Shown one piece after another: positions 1 to 11,693 of a stretch of 64,000 nt of DNA (its first letter is position 1; the number at the start of each line of letters is the position of its first letter). The stretch covers positions 38,714,539 to 38,778,538 of the forward strand of contig NC_054085.1 of the NCBI RefSeq assembly GCF_017562075.2. The letters are read 5' to 3'. The DNA comes from Anopheles merus. Its lineage: Eukaryota; Arthropoda; Insecta; Diptera; Culicidae. The notes below the pieces were generated by a model. That model searched no databases. It saw only the letters and a list, made by a program, of their open reading frames with translations, and was not told where the DNA came from. The position numbers were made by a program, and so were the translations under genes.

Positions 1-737
1 GGACGGTAGATTGCTCTCCGTCAGATGCTCCCGGATGATGTCGATCAGGTCGAACACGACCGGCTGGCCAAGCGACTCGGTCAGCTTCTGCTGTACGGCC
101 CGTTCGATCAGCCCGATAATGTTATCGTCCAGTCCGCGCGGATTTCGCAACTTCACGTTCGGGCGCACATCCGGATAGCCGGCCGAGGGTAGCACCTGCA
201 GCGTGATGCACACATACTGCGATTCCAGCTCTTCGCCGACTGTCGGAAACACGGTCGTTTCAATTAGCTCGGGAAATCCGCTTCAGTAGGTTGAAAGAAA
301 GCAAAAAGAGAACAACACACACATGAGATGAGAAAGAATCATATTGTGCAACAATCGGGGCACCTCCACCCGTCGAGCCGCGCCTTCTTCACCGAGCACC
401 GAGCGGAAGGACACTGGTGCAAATCAATAATTCCAGGATATCACCCTCATCTTACCTCGCATTCTTCGTAATCTGTACATCGTCCATCAGAATCGCTTCC
501 AATGACTCGACTTCGTCCAGCAGACTGCGGAAAGAGAATGCAAATACGAAATGTTTATGAAACCTGGACGTACAGTTTCCTTTTACCAACAGCAAGCTTT
601 GCCAACCGTCCCACGAACGGTTTACGCCCTTTTACGGGTAATTAAACAGTACACAAGGATTAGCAGGAAAGTGATTGCCCCTTCATTGAAATCTCGCCTT
701 CGACGAAATTGCAACCGATCGATACTTACGCGTCCAT
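1..737 (-). CDS. RNF25: RNF25-like E3 ubiquitin ligase, 5' part (cut by window edge)
   Basis: Three exons can be read: 730-737 (ATG GAC GC), 456-524 and 1-280, joined by GT-AG introns (donors at 729 and 455, acceptors at 525 and 281) in a continuous frame. The visible 119 residues form an RWD domain. They start MDALLDEVESLEAIL, include the segment ESQYVCITLQV, and reach RNPRGLDD and HLTESNLPS, which closely follow the RWD domain of RNF25 (AO7). In that family the RING finger comes directly after the last visible residues, so it should lie to the left of the window. RNF25 is a RING ubiquitin ligase; RWD domains bind partner proteins or E2 enzymes. The assignment rests on the characteristic QYVC...RNPRGL spacing. 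The gene is incomplete, so the RING itself cannot be confirmed here. Confidence 0.85.
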
Positions 738-1325
738 CCTGAAAAATCACGAGGCCGAGTTTTCCACCCAAAGCAAGCCAAAACCGACCAGTTTCAGGGG
801 TCTGGTGGTACGGTCGGTGATATTACAGCACGGGATACACTTTTCCAACGCCTAGCACAAGAAATAAACACACTTTTCCGACGATACTGCACGGCAAGCG
901 GTATCGAAAATAACCTGCCCGTCTCTGGTGAATGTGTGTGCACTTTCAACTTATGCAAAAGACCAGGTAACGCCATTGCGTGCTCGATTGACAGCTATCC
1001 TTCGTGATTGTACAGATTTGACATTTATCTGACAGATGTGCGATTTGAATAGCTGTTGTTGTTCGTTGTCGGCCGTTGCTGGCGATAAAATTTCTTCATT
1101 GAGGTAATTAACGGTCTATTTATTCCCCCCCCCTCCCATTCTTTTCGCACAAAAAAGATTTGAATCGAAGGAGACAAAATAATATAACCGCAAATCCAGT
1201 CTGATCAACAAGGAAGGACTCGCCAATCCTATCTATCTGGAGTCATTTGTTTGAGCACTCGCCACAAAATAAATCCCCCAACTGGAAATAGAACAGCTTT
1301 TAACGGAGGCAGTGTTATCCATTTC
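738..1325. other. Intergenic: RNF25 promoter side and end of HmgD downstream region
   Basis: No convincing coding exon was found. The stretch must hold the RNF25 5' UTR and promoter on the minus strand, but no TATA box or clear initiator could be fixed. Around 1329-1340 the minus strand reads overlapping AATAAA hexamers, a possible distal polyadenylation site for HmgD transcripts coming from the right. Confidence 0.4.
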
Positions 1326-4300
1326 TGTTTTATTTATTCATCTTCAAATATTCGTTTCACATCTATTGAACTCTTACTTCAACGTTTTCACCCGGGGCAC
1401 TTCTAGGGACTGGATCGACACACACACACACACATTAAATGCGCTCTTAGTACGCTTTTCATCTTAAAAACGGCCTCCTGCTTCTTTTAACAACATCTAT
1501 TCCAACCGATATCCGAACAAGTTTTCCCCATCTGGAGCAGACAGATAGGTCATCAATAATGTATCTAAAATCTACGTTTACCTATTGAAGAGTCAACCCA
1601 CGAAAAACAGGGCGAATGTTACGAATGGTCAGAAATTGGTCAGAACATAAAATACATAAAGAAAACATGACAGAGAAACAATGTGAATAGAGAAGGATGG
1701 AAATGATTTCTTTCGCCGTTTGCATGCGCGTATCAGGACAGAACACACCCAACCAACAAACTCCAGACAAACAAACCTCACCCAAACTACACACCCTAAC
1801 CAGACCATACAATAGTACTTCCCGTCAACCTTCAGCGAAATCCTCTAACTACACACCAAACACCTACGAAAGGACAACCTCCTAATCACAACTCTGCTAT
1901 ACCTACAACGAAGAAGTTCTAGTTCACGAATTCTTTTCATTTTTATTCAAATCGAACTCTAGATCATTTTCTGTTGCTTTTTTTGTTCTCTGGTCGCACT
2001 GGGAGGGAAAAAGATTTCAGGAGGATATAAGGGTTGCTTGCGTGTGTAAGTATTCCGCGTCTATTTCAGGTACGCCACCTGTGTGCGCGTGTGTGGTGCC
2101 GTGTGTTGTATCCTAAGCCGACGACCGGAGACGATGTTCTGGCGATGTCCTCCTCCTCCTCACCCTCCTTCTTCTTTTCCTTTCCCGATGGATCCTTTAC
2201 ATCGCTTTCTTGAACAAACGATTCTCTCCTAAAATCGTGCGCATAAGTATATAGCAGCACTACCTCCGGAGCGATTGCCTCATACTACACCTAAACGACG
2301 ACGACCTAACACAACAACATCCCCACCCAAACCCACATAATGGCCCATATGTTTAATCCCACCTCCCCTTTTCTCCCCACTTGAACTAAAGGTGTCTAAT
2401 CCTAACATTAAGACCCTAACATACCCACAACATCCCCACCCACCCACCACTCCCCTTCTTCCGTAGCAGCATTGTGGCAGACCAGAGTAATAAGGGAAAA
2501 TTAGATTTAAATGGAGCTTTCATTATCCAAACTCTCCTTGAAATGCGCGCAAAACATGTGTTTTAAGTTTTCCTTACTAGTAAAGAATTTATTGTTTATT
2601 ACTTCTCGGGCTCTTCCGTTTTCACTGAATATCAAGAGACAAAAAACTAATCCGTTTGCGTATTCGGCGCACGCGTGAACAACACACGCATGCGCACCCT
2701 ACACACCGCCGACGCACGTTGTAATGGCATGGTCAAAAAGGGGGATGATGATGTTTGAACGAACTGAATCAAACATGGCTACTAACCGACACACTACTAC
2801 TCCTCTCTTATGCTATAACCCCTCCGCGCATCTGTTATCTTCTTCCTATGCTGCCGACTGCTCTGCACAAGTTTTCCCAGAACTTTGTACATGTTTTCGA
2901 AGGGTAGTGTATCATATGAAGACCAAGACACAAATGACCGAGTACCCTTCCTTTTCCTGTGATCCTGGCAAAGAAATATATGGCCCCAGAGATCGTTCAG
3001 AGAGGAAAGGGGATCATCTTCAGTATACTTGTGTCAGAGCCCAGTTCATAGAACACATTTCCCCGCAGGATCAAAACAAGTTCGCAGGAGCCCCAGTGCA
3101 CATTTGCTGCCACCTCTCACTACCTTATTTCCTTGGAAGGACCGTGGCCTTTCCTAACGCATTTGCGAAATACATGAGAGACTGGGGGAGATGACACAGA
3201 AGAGTACGTGTGTCGTTGTGTCAATATGAGAGTGTGTAGATGTTGTGTATGTGTGTTTGTATCCAGTATGTGCAGCATACATGGATGTGTGTGTGTGTGT
3301 GTTGTGTTTTGTGTATTTTTGTGGGTGTTTAAAAAACAGTGTCTCCCTCCCCCTCTACTGCTGTGGGGTACACTTCCTACCGCTGATATTATTATTAATT
3401 ACATTATTAGAGTTACCCCCCTTTTTCCCTAAACTCTGTTCCCTGGCTTCCCTAACCACACTAAGAATAATTTTTATCTTCCTTTGTAAAAGTGTATTTG
3501 TTTTTTAATGTTATTTTTGTATTTTTGTCACTCACTTACAAAACCTGATTGTAAAAACAAATTAGAAAGAGATTTCGGCGCGACAGATGGTCGTGCGCGC
3601 CCTTGTGTTCGATATAAAAAAAAGGGAGGAGAAGAAATGTAATCATCGATTTGGCTGACGACCCCCACACACCACACCAAACACCATTCGCGCCTTTCCT
3701 TCTCACTCTCCTCCTTCCGCTTTCTGCATCCACCTCCTCCTCCTCATCCTGCGCTCCTGCTGTGCTTTTTCCTTTTCTTGCCTTCCTCTCCTTTACGATT
3801 CCATTTCTGATCTTTCTCTCTCACACTTCTTTTTATCAATCATCATCATCATTACTTAATCACGGCCTTCCTTGAAAAAGAAACAAAAAAACACGAAAAT
3901 TAAGGAGGATCATCAAACGGGCAAAACACGCTTTGCTAGAGAAATGTGATGCGACGGCCGAGTGTTTTCTCGCGTGTGGTGTGTGCCTGTCGCAACACAT
4001 CTATCTAAAGCAAAATCTAAGTGAAGAGAAAAAAAACCAAAAGGAGGAAAACGTGAGGAGAGATGATATGCCTGGTGGCTGGTTGGTGAGAGGCGCGCAA
4101 TGCATTGGTTTTTTCGTATTAAGAAAATAAAATAATACTAAATAGTTCTAGAGGCTCGCAAAACAAGAGTAAAATAATAATAATAGTATAAAAAAGGTAC
4201 ATTACATTACTGGTCGGTTAGTGCTGCTTTTTTCTACGGTAGTTTACACAATTTGGGGAGGGATCGGTGTTAACCTTCTTTCTCTACACGCTCTGATTCT

Positions 4301-5917
4301 ATTGATGCATCGATCTAACATCCTTCTCTAATTCTTTACCCTGCTTCAAAACCAGGAGAAAACGCACCTAACTCTTCTTCCGGGAAGTGCGTAGAACCAC
4401 ACAAAAAAAAGCGGAAACGGGACACTTGGCACGCGACATCCACGCGCACACTCCAAATACTCTCTCTCAAAGGGGTATTTGTATGAATGCGGAACGGTCG
4501 CGTACACCCCCTCCCAGTAGCATTCGGACGCAATCATGTGTCTGTAATGTTATTAAAAGCTATCGCTAATTTGGTGAAAAATGTTGGAATGTTGGTTGAA
4601 ACGTGGGTGTTGTGCTGTGCCCCAACAACTGACATGAGATGGAGGATCATACACATGCGCAATCAACGATGAAACGGTCTGCAGAAACTGCTGATCTTGC
4701 GCACCGTTTCATCATGATGTTAATGAAAGTGTGTGTGTGTGTGTGTATGTTGTGGGAGATGCATGATAGAAAACATAAAAGTAAACATTGAACATGAACA
4801 CGGTACTTGTGTTTACTAAAGCTACGATATCCCTCTCCTTCTCCACTTGTTCTCGTGTATAGTTTGAAGTTAGTGATGTAGGACAAGAGAGAAAGTAAAG
4901 CGATCTTCTGTGACAGTTGCACAGGCAAACGCTCCTACATGGCCTTTTGTCCGTGTACATCCTTCAGTGCACTTATGCCAAATAGCTTGGTGGTCGGCGG
5001 GTTCAGCACATAGCTGACAACACACAAAGCCGGCCAGCATAAATGCAACAACTATACGCGTACGTGGCATTATACTAAGCTTTTTGCTCTAAGAGAGACT
5101 CCCCCAAACAAGATACAGAGGACGTTCACAATCGACATGGAAAATAAAAATCCAAATTATACCTCCTGCTTTTACCCTTTCCTTCTCCTCCACACACTCG
5201 AGGGGTGGTGGGTTGTGTTGGTTGGTGGGTGGCGTGTGTTGTGTTGTCATGGTCATCTTTTCTTCCAAATTCTTCCAAAAATGCTTCTTTTCTTCTTGTT
5301 ACTCATCATTTCAAAGAGACAGAGGAGGAACACAACAAACATGTATCCATCATACCACTATCGAAACTTGAATCAAGGGGGGGTAGGTACAGGGGCGGGG
5401 GCAGACATTTCCCATAAAATTATGCGCGTTTGGCCTGGTTGTTTTTGGTTGTTCAATAGGTAAAACTCTATTTTTCCACTTGTCATTTTACGTTTTTTTA
5501 GTTCGTTTTCATTTCAATTTTGTGTAAAGTTGTGTGTGACGCGGTGGCAAGTTGATAGATCTTTTTTGGTTAGTGAACAGTAGTAGCAGTATTAGGGTAG
5601 TAGTTTTGATGAAGAAGGAATCTTTTTGACGGTTTATCAAACTGTCGGAAAGCCTTTCATTATACTGACGAGGGGTGCCGGGAGGGGTGTGGTTTTAGAG
5701 GGTTATTTTACTAGTACGATGTACGTAGCAGGGTCAGTATCGGGAATACTGGGACTGGGGACAGCGAGGACTGTCCTCAAGTAGTGCGTTGGCTGTTCTG
5801 TTTCCGGCGTGTAAGACAGGGGGAGAGAAAGAGATGGCTGTGGTTTTGTAGTTGAAGTAAGGCCCCGAACATTTACACAATAAATTAAAAATAATTATTT
5901 TAAGGTTAGTGATTAGT
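1326..5917 (-). other. HmgD downstream region, probable long 3' UTR
   Basis: This 4.6-kb A/T-rich stretch follows the HmgD stop codon. The open frames inside it are short, low-complexity or random-looking. It contains (TG)n at about 3284-3302 and 4731-4746. Minus-strand AATAAA hexamers are seen near 2589-2600 and 1329-1340. Whether the HmgD message extends this far or ends earlier cannot be decided from sequence. No other gene is recognised. Confidence 0.35.
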
Positions 5918-6403
5918 TCAGTCGCTCTCATCTCCAGACTCGTCATCTTCATCCTCCGAATCCTTCTTTTTGCTCTTTTTGACAACTTTCTTTGCACCTT
6001 TCTTTTTCTTGGTTCCGGCGTCCTTGCTTCCTCCGTTTCGCTCGAAGTCTTGCATCTGTTTGTTGTACTCATCCTTCATCTTGGCCGCCTTGTATTCCCA
6101 CTCCTGTTGAGTAAATTGAGCGCAATTGCAAAATAACAGAACAAAGATGTCAGCAGCGCGTCGGTTTGTTTTTCTTTAGCAGTGTGTAACATATATTAAA
6201 CGAAAATTATTCAACAAAAAGGCAAATAATATATCAACACAGGCAATACTTACCGACTTATCCTTCATTCCTCTCCACAGTTCTCCGCCCTTTTTGGCGA
6301 TTTCTGTCACTTTAATTCCGGGGTTCTCCTTCTTGATCTGTTCGCGGGCCGAATTCAGCCACAGCATGTACGCTGATAGAGGACGCTTTGGTTTCTCAGC
6401 CAT
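5918..6403 (-). CDS. HmgD: HmgD-type high mobility group protein (single HMG box)
   Basis: Two coding exons, 6254-6403 and 5918-6103, encode 111 residues. The intron has a GTAAGT donor and a CAACAG acceptor and falls in phase 0 after residue 50. The HMG box spans about residues 4-73 with PKRPLSAYMLWLNSAREQIK at the start, Trp at 15, 43 and 52, and KKGGELWRGMKDK in the middle. A lysine-rich linker (82-97) and an acidic tail (98-111, Asp/Glu/Ser) follow. Length and layout match Drosophila HMG-D (about 112 residues), a non-sequence-specific DNA-bending chromatin protein. The start ATG sits in a good context (TACCATGG). The leader begins at a splice acceptor at 6461-6463, so at least one non-coding first exon lies further right. 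Ssrp, on the same strand, carries a closely similar box. Confidence 0.95.
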
Positions 6404-6460
6404 GGTAGCAATTACTTTTCGTGTTTTTGCTAGGTTTTAGTCACAAACAATTAAAATGTC
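6404..6460 (-). other. HmgD 5' UTR, start of second exon
   Basis: On the minus strand a polypyrimidine tract and CAG acceptor (6461-6463) precede 57 nt of leader that run into the HmgD ATG. This implies an upstream non-coding exon. GTAAGT donors on the same strand at 9763-9768 and 11664-11669 are candidates to join here. Confidence 0.6.
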
Positions 6461-8266
6461 CTGAAAATACAACAGAGGAAGAACGCAAGTAAATAAAAAG
6501 AACTAACGACCACACGACACGGAGAAAGAGGGATTCAATCGAAATCACAAGAAATTACAAAATGGATACTGCTATTCATCCATCTTCACCACCCATCATC
6601 GTGTCATAAAGAAGGAAATTTGAATTTTTCCGTTTTTCGTCGTCGTAACCCTCTTTGAACGCTCTCCCATCTTTCATGCAACCATTAGCGAAACAAACAA
6701 GACAACATGGCACGACTGCGCGCAGAACACAGGAGAAAGACCATTTTCATTAGGCTCTAACCACTACCGCCCCTTGAAAACCGTTTACAGCAGTGTGCAT
6801 GAAACGACTCTTCTTCGTCTGTGCGGTAGTTATGAGCATCTCAGCATCTTCTTTCGTGCCGTTTCTCGCAACACTTGTCCCTGGCGCTATGAGTATCTCT
6901 TTTCTAAACTCATCCTCCGCATCATTTCTATTTCTACCAACAAAAAGCAGGGACAGTTTTTTAACGCATAATATCGTAACAAAATCTGAATTTGACTTTT
7001 GCTTCAACGCAAATGGGTTGCAAAAATGTGCTCTCAACATACATATCGCGAGGAACACTATACTGCTGTACCACCGTTCAGAAGCGTGAGTTCCCTCAAG
7101 GCAAGAAAATATTATAAGATGATGACGTTGATGGCATTTATTGGTGATGTGTCTCCCCACTGCTCCTCTTGTCTTATGTTTGCTTCTCTTTAGTGTACGA
7201 CGATACACGACAGGCGCTGTACTGTTTCATCGCGCTTCCCTGTGCTCCCTTCTCCACCTTTTAACCCAACAGCCACATAACGTCGTCATGTAACGCCTCC
7301 TCTTTCCCTTGGCGACGGTGGCCCCACACAAACACAGTAGATCTCCTCAACTCATCAAAGTATTCTCTTTAGGTCCCCCCTTTTCTCTATTCGGGGCTAT
7401 TTTTTGCTGACAAAATATGCTGCTTATGCGTTCTTCTCTCGCTCTCCGACCTATTGATTCCAATCCGAGAACTGTTGAGTGGTTGTGTGGATTCCTTTCT
7501 GTGTGCTGCTGGCAGGCAGGTTCTCACGCAGAATGGAACGAACACACCGTAAACGTTCAACACAGAGAGAAGAGCAAAGAAAATAAAAAAGACGATACGA
7601 CGCGCACACGCAGCTGCCCCTGTGTGTCGCTGCGACCGTCAAACGCGCGTTCTCACCTAGGGAAGAAAACGTGCTCTTGACTACCTCCCTTCTTGGTGTG
7701 CGCTCACATGCGTTCGCTTCTTCCACACCACCCCGTGTGTCGACAAAACCCAAGCCTCTCAAAAATCCGCTTGCCCAACACACAAGCTTCCTTCATATAT
7801 CTGTGGCTAAAAAGGGAGCAACGGTGCTGTGTGGTTGAGTACCGGACCCAAGAAAGAGGAAACTTGCTTGTGAAATCTGATGAAATTGGAGAATGATGAA
7901 CACGACGACACCACGACGGAAGCGCGGTCCTCTGCGCTGTCGGTGTGCCGTGTCCCTCTTGTCTTGTTGAGGAGGAGCTCACGACTACGGTTGGATTTCC
8001 GCTAAAAGAAGTGTGGTTTCGCAAGAAATCTAGTTATGTGATCTTATAATAAACACAAGAACAAAAAAAAACAACTCCATTTGCCAACAAAGTTTTCATA
8101 TCAAAATATGACAAAAGAGTCGAAATTATGCGTATGTGCTGTGATACAGCTCGATGATTATTCGAAGATTAATGTACAACAATAATTATTAGCAAAATAC
8201 ATCCTTTTTTAATTAACCTACTAAAATTAACAATACATCCATTTTCATCCTTAGCTCTGATGCGCT

Positions 8267-8410
8267 TCATCTTCCGCCGCTGTGGATGTAACGCTTCAGA
8301 AAAAATGCGCGCGCTTTTTCAATTCCAGCACGATGCCAAACGGCGTACATGAGAAAGGAACAAACCACACATGCCAGTGATGCAATGGGTCCGTTAAAAG
8401 AAATTTTCAT
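8267..8410 (-). CDS. Candidate 47-residue membrane micropeptide, unrecognised
   Basis: An ATG-initiated frame of 47 codons ends in TGA. The predicted peptide has one hydrophobic stretch (about residues 8-25, including ACVVCSFLMYAVW) followed by a basic, helix-like tail (EKARAFFLKRYIH). This layout is typical of single-pass mitochondrial or ER micropeptides. No family was recognised. It sits 84 nt downstream of another short ORF on the same strand (8495-8758), so a two-cistron transcript is possible. No clear polyadenylation signal or splice site supports it, and it could be chance. Confidence 0.25.
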   Translation of the reverse strand: MKISFNGPIASLACVVCSFLMYAVWHRAGIEKARAFFLKRYIHSGGR

Positions 8411-8494
8411 AGAAAAGACTCAGGCAGTATAAAATAATGTTTTTGCTATACATAAAATGTACACATGAATAACATTTTTCACACAAGTTCAAAA

Positions 8495-8758
8495 TTAGAC
8501 CCTCGTACCGTCATTGTTAGACGCCATATCAAGCAGCTTGTTTTCAAGAAGCTCTAGCATCCGTTTGCCTTTGCTGCCACCATACAAAATGGAGGACGCA
8601 AATGAGAGCGAGCTACTGCTGCTGCTGCGGCGGCTGCTATTTACATCATCTGCCACAATATTCCTTCCACACGCAGGTCTCATTCCTGCGATTTTTATTT
8701 GCTTTCCAAAAGCCTCACTCTCAGCCTGAGAGACTACGAATTGAATGGTAATGGACAT
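8495..8758 (-). CDS. Candidate 87-residue ORF, unrecognised
   Basis: An ATG-to-TAA frame of 87 codons. It contains a serine run (around residues 41-50) and a hydrophilic C-terminal part with KRMLELLENKLLDMASNN. It has one cysteine and no evident signal peptide, and no family was recognised. The serine run arises from an AGC/GCT trinucleotide repeat, which weakens the case for coding. It is listed because it lies just upstream of the 8267-8410 frame on the same strand. Confidence 0.2.
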   Translation of the reverse strand: MSITIQFVVSQAESEAFGKQIKIAGMRPACGRNIVADDVNSSRRSSSSSSLSFASSILYGGSKGKRMLELLENKLLDMASNNDGTRV

Positions 8759-9768
8759 TAATATTGCGTCAACTATTAACCCAAAAAAATGTTTCCGTTA
8801 ATTTCCATTCGAACGAGAGTAACGCGCGTTACGCAGCGGCGTTACAATCGCCGAAGTTCTGTCAATTTCTGTTGAACCTTCTCCTCGTGAGTGCGCGCGG
8901 GTCGCGCGCTTGGCATGATGATGCCCTGGCGGCTGGGGCTTGTGGCCTCATCACGCTTGCTAAGGTTATGGCGCGAACGCGCTTGTATTGGAAGCGGGCC
9001 ACAACAACGCCACAGGTCTCACGCGCGTCACATTTTTGGCCGTTACGTAGTAACAAGACCAAGAAGCCGCTGCGAAAGATGAGGTACAAAAATCAGACAC
9101 AGCTTGGGCTTGGCTTGGCTTTGTGTTGAAAATGTGATGATAACCATTAATTTTAAGGTTAAATTCTACTGACACAGAGCCGTACCAAAATTTCTGAAGC
9201 GAAATAGTAAGCGTTTTTTCGTGAAAATGTTTCCATGTCACTCCCATTTCAAAACTACACACAGGCGCTATTTTAGGGGTAACGGAAGCCATTCGCCCAG
9301 GCAATGACGCGTCACTAACACCATTTGGTAGAGGAACACAGCCACACTTCTTAGAAAATGTACCATTTTCGCAAGACGCCTATTTTTCCCATTTTCTTGC
9401 CACTTTCGCTATAAACCCAGCAGAGCAAACCAGAAAGAATTTCACCTCTCCATCGGGGAAATGAAGAAAAAGCCACTCAAAATCAAGCCAACACCGCACA
9501 CACAAGCAAGCAAAAGCGTGCGTCGTCGTGCGCGTCTTACACCAAAGAGCAAATGAAAAAAACCGTTGGCACACACGCACACACGCGCACAAGCCGCACT
9601 TTCAACGAGGCCAGTTCTTTTCCAAGCAAAACGCACGCACACATGCACAAGATGCCGGTTAATGGTAACACGCTGTTCAAATTTCAACCACCAAATTCGG
9701 TATGATTTACGATTAATTAGTTCAAAAATGCACTGCTAATTGAAAGATTCAGCAACAAAGCCACTTAC

Positions 9769-9858
9769 TTTTCCACACTTGGGACAAACTCGAAAGCTAC
9801 CGCACAGCTACTTCCGAGAAAACACGACCAATGCCAACAACGTTCCTCACTGCAACTG
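9769..9858 (-). promoter_or_regulatory. Candidate HmgD promoter and non-coding first exon
   Basis: On the minus strand an initiator-like TCAGTT (9854-9859) is followed about 28 nt downstream by a DPE-like GGTCG, and 90 nt downstream by a splice donor (AAAA then GTAAGT at 9763-9768). The distance to the HmgD acceptor at 6461 would be a 3.3-kb intron. This is motif evidence only. Confidence 0.3.
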
Positions 9859-11669
9859 ACTGCTGCGAACGCGTTCGAACAACGCCAAAGGTCTCGACGG
9901 ACACAACCAGGTCACTCAGCGCTGAGTGGCCTTCATATACAGTAAAAAAAAGGGGCTCTCGCACACCATCAACGGTCTGGTACTGCGCGGTAACAGAAAT
10001 GGTCGACGTAACGGGCACGCACACACCGCGGCACTCACTCGCTTAACCGCACATACACACGGCCTGCTATGGAGCGATGCGGTGCGGTTGTGTTGGCGCC
10101 TGTGTCTAGCTCGCAGCACGGCGTCGGTAGCCATTTTGCCTTGCGGTTCCACTGTACGTGAGTGGCGCTTCTTTCTGGCCCAGCTAAAACGTTCCGCACG
10201 TACACACACATGGACGGTGAGCGAGACAAGCGGAACCATTAAAGAGCGGGAAAAATAACAGTCAGGAATTTTTGTTCGACGTTGCGAGTCCGCGCGTTTA
10301 CAAAAATTGTTCGATCGAAAAAATCTCCCTATGCTTTTGCAAATGGATCCCAACAACCCAAGGACTTGTTCAACGCATCTTTTACATTTCCTCTCTCGAA
10401 TAGCGTCATCACTGCAGCAACAAACAGTGCCCATTAGACTGATATTCACAAACAAAAATTCCTTCTTTTCCCAACGAAAAACAACCCACCCCTGCGCTGC
10501 CATGCCATGTTTAATCGTCCGCGTTTGCAGTTTAAACGCTTTTCGATGGCAAAGCACAACGCTTAGACGCTGCTACTACTGATAATGCACCTAATACAGC
10601 ACACACCCGGAGTCAGTAAATCGAAGACGGAAAAAAATTACATTCTAAATACGCATCGCAGCATGCCCAGCGAGCACGCCGCCATTGCGATAACCGATTT
10701 CCGAGGCAAAATTCAAAAACTCTACCGACGCTTTGCTACGGCCCATACACAGCCCAGCATCGACTCTCTACACAGCGCGCTGCTGCTCGTTGCTCTGTGT
10801 GTGCGAGCGATACACGGGGTGTGTGAGTGCCGTTTGGCTCGCACAGTACCACACACCACACAACAGCGCCTCTTATCGTATCGACGGTGAGTGCCCGGCC
10901 CGTTTCAATGAAAAAACCTCTTTGGCTCGGTTTGCAAGGGGCCCCATAGAAAGATGGACGAACTGTACAGCATTTGGCCCACGGTACCAGCCAATATATG
11001 GGAAAAATATTTTGGCGCGAAACGAGCCATTTTCACGAATTTTCCACCGAACCGCACGGGGTACCGATGCCAATCGATCGGCCACACCGCCGTAGGACGA
11101 TTATGGAACAAAGTTCGCCCCTCGGACGCGGTCCGGGGTGGGAATTTATTTTTCAAAATCCCACCCATATTTAATGCGAGCACGGCGGTGTGGAAGCCAT
11201 AGCCGCTCGACCGCACCAGCCATTTTGATGATTTTTTCTGTTCCACCGAATCGCACGCACGCCACCGAAATGGGTCGCAACGGGTGCGAAAATACTTTTG
11301 CTAAACTATTTCACCCACCATCGGTACGGGTCCGGTACCGCGATCGACCGAAAACGGCCATCGTTTGCGGTGCCGTCGTCACCAGCCACCATACAATTCC
11401 AATATGTCGCCATAGTGGATTGGGTGAGCGAACCCACGCCAGCGAAGCGGTTCGGAAATTGGCGATTTTTTCCCCCTAAATCGTCACCGATTTTTGCGGT
11501 CAGCGCGAAAAATACTCTTTGAATATTGTCACCATAAGTCGTAGAACGGGATATTTGACTCACCGGAGTAAGATACTGGAGAAATAGGCCGCACAAAATG
11601 CACTAATTTATGACCACTTTTTTCCTATGGACACACACAGAGCACCAGACAGGGCGCAGAACAACTTAC

Positions 11670-11693
11670 TTCGGGGACTCGAGCGAACTGTGA
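11670..11693 (-). promoter_or_regulatory. Second candidate non-coding first exon for HmgD
   Basis: On the minus strand an ACAGTTCG initiator-like motif lies just upstream of CCCGAA followed by a GTAAGT donor (11664-11669). It could be an alternative HmgD start. The exon would be very short and support is weak. Confidence 0.2.
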
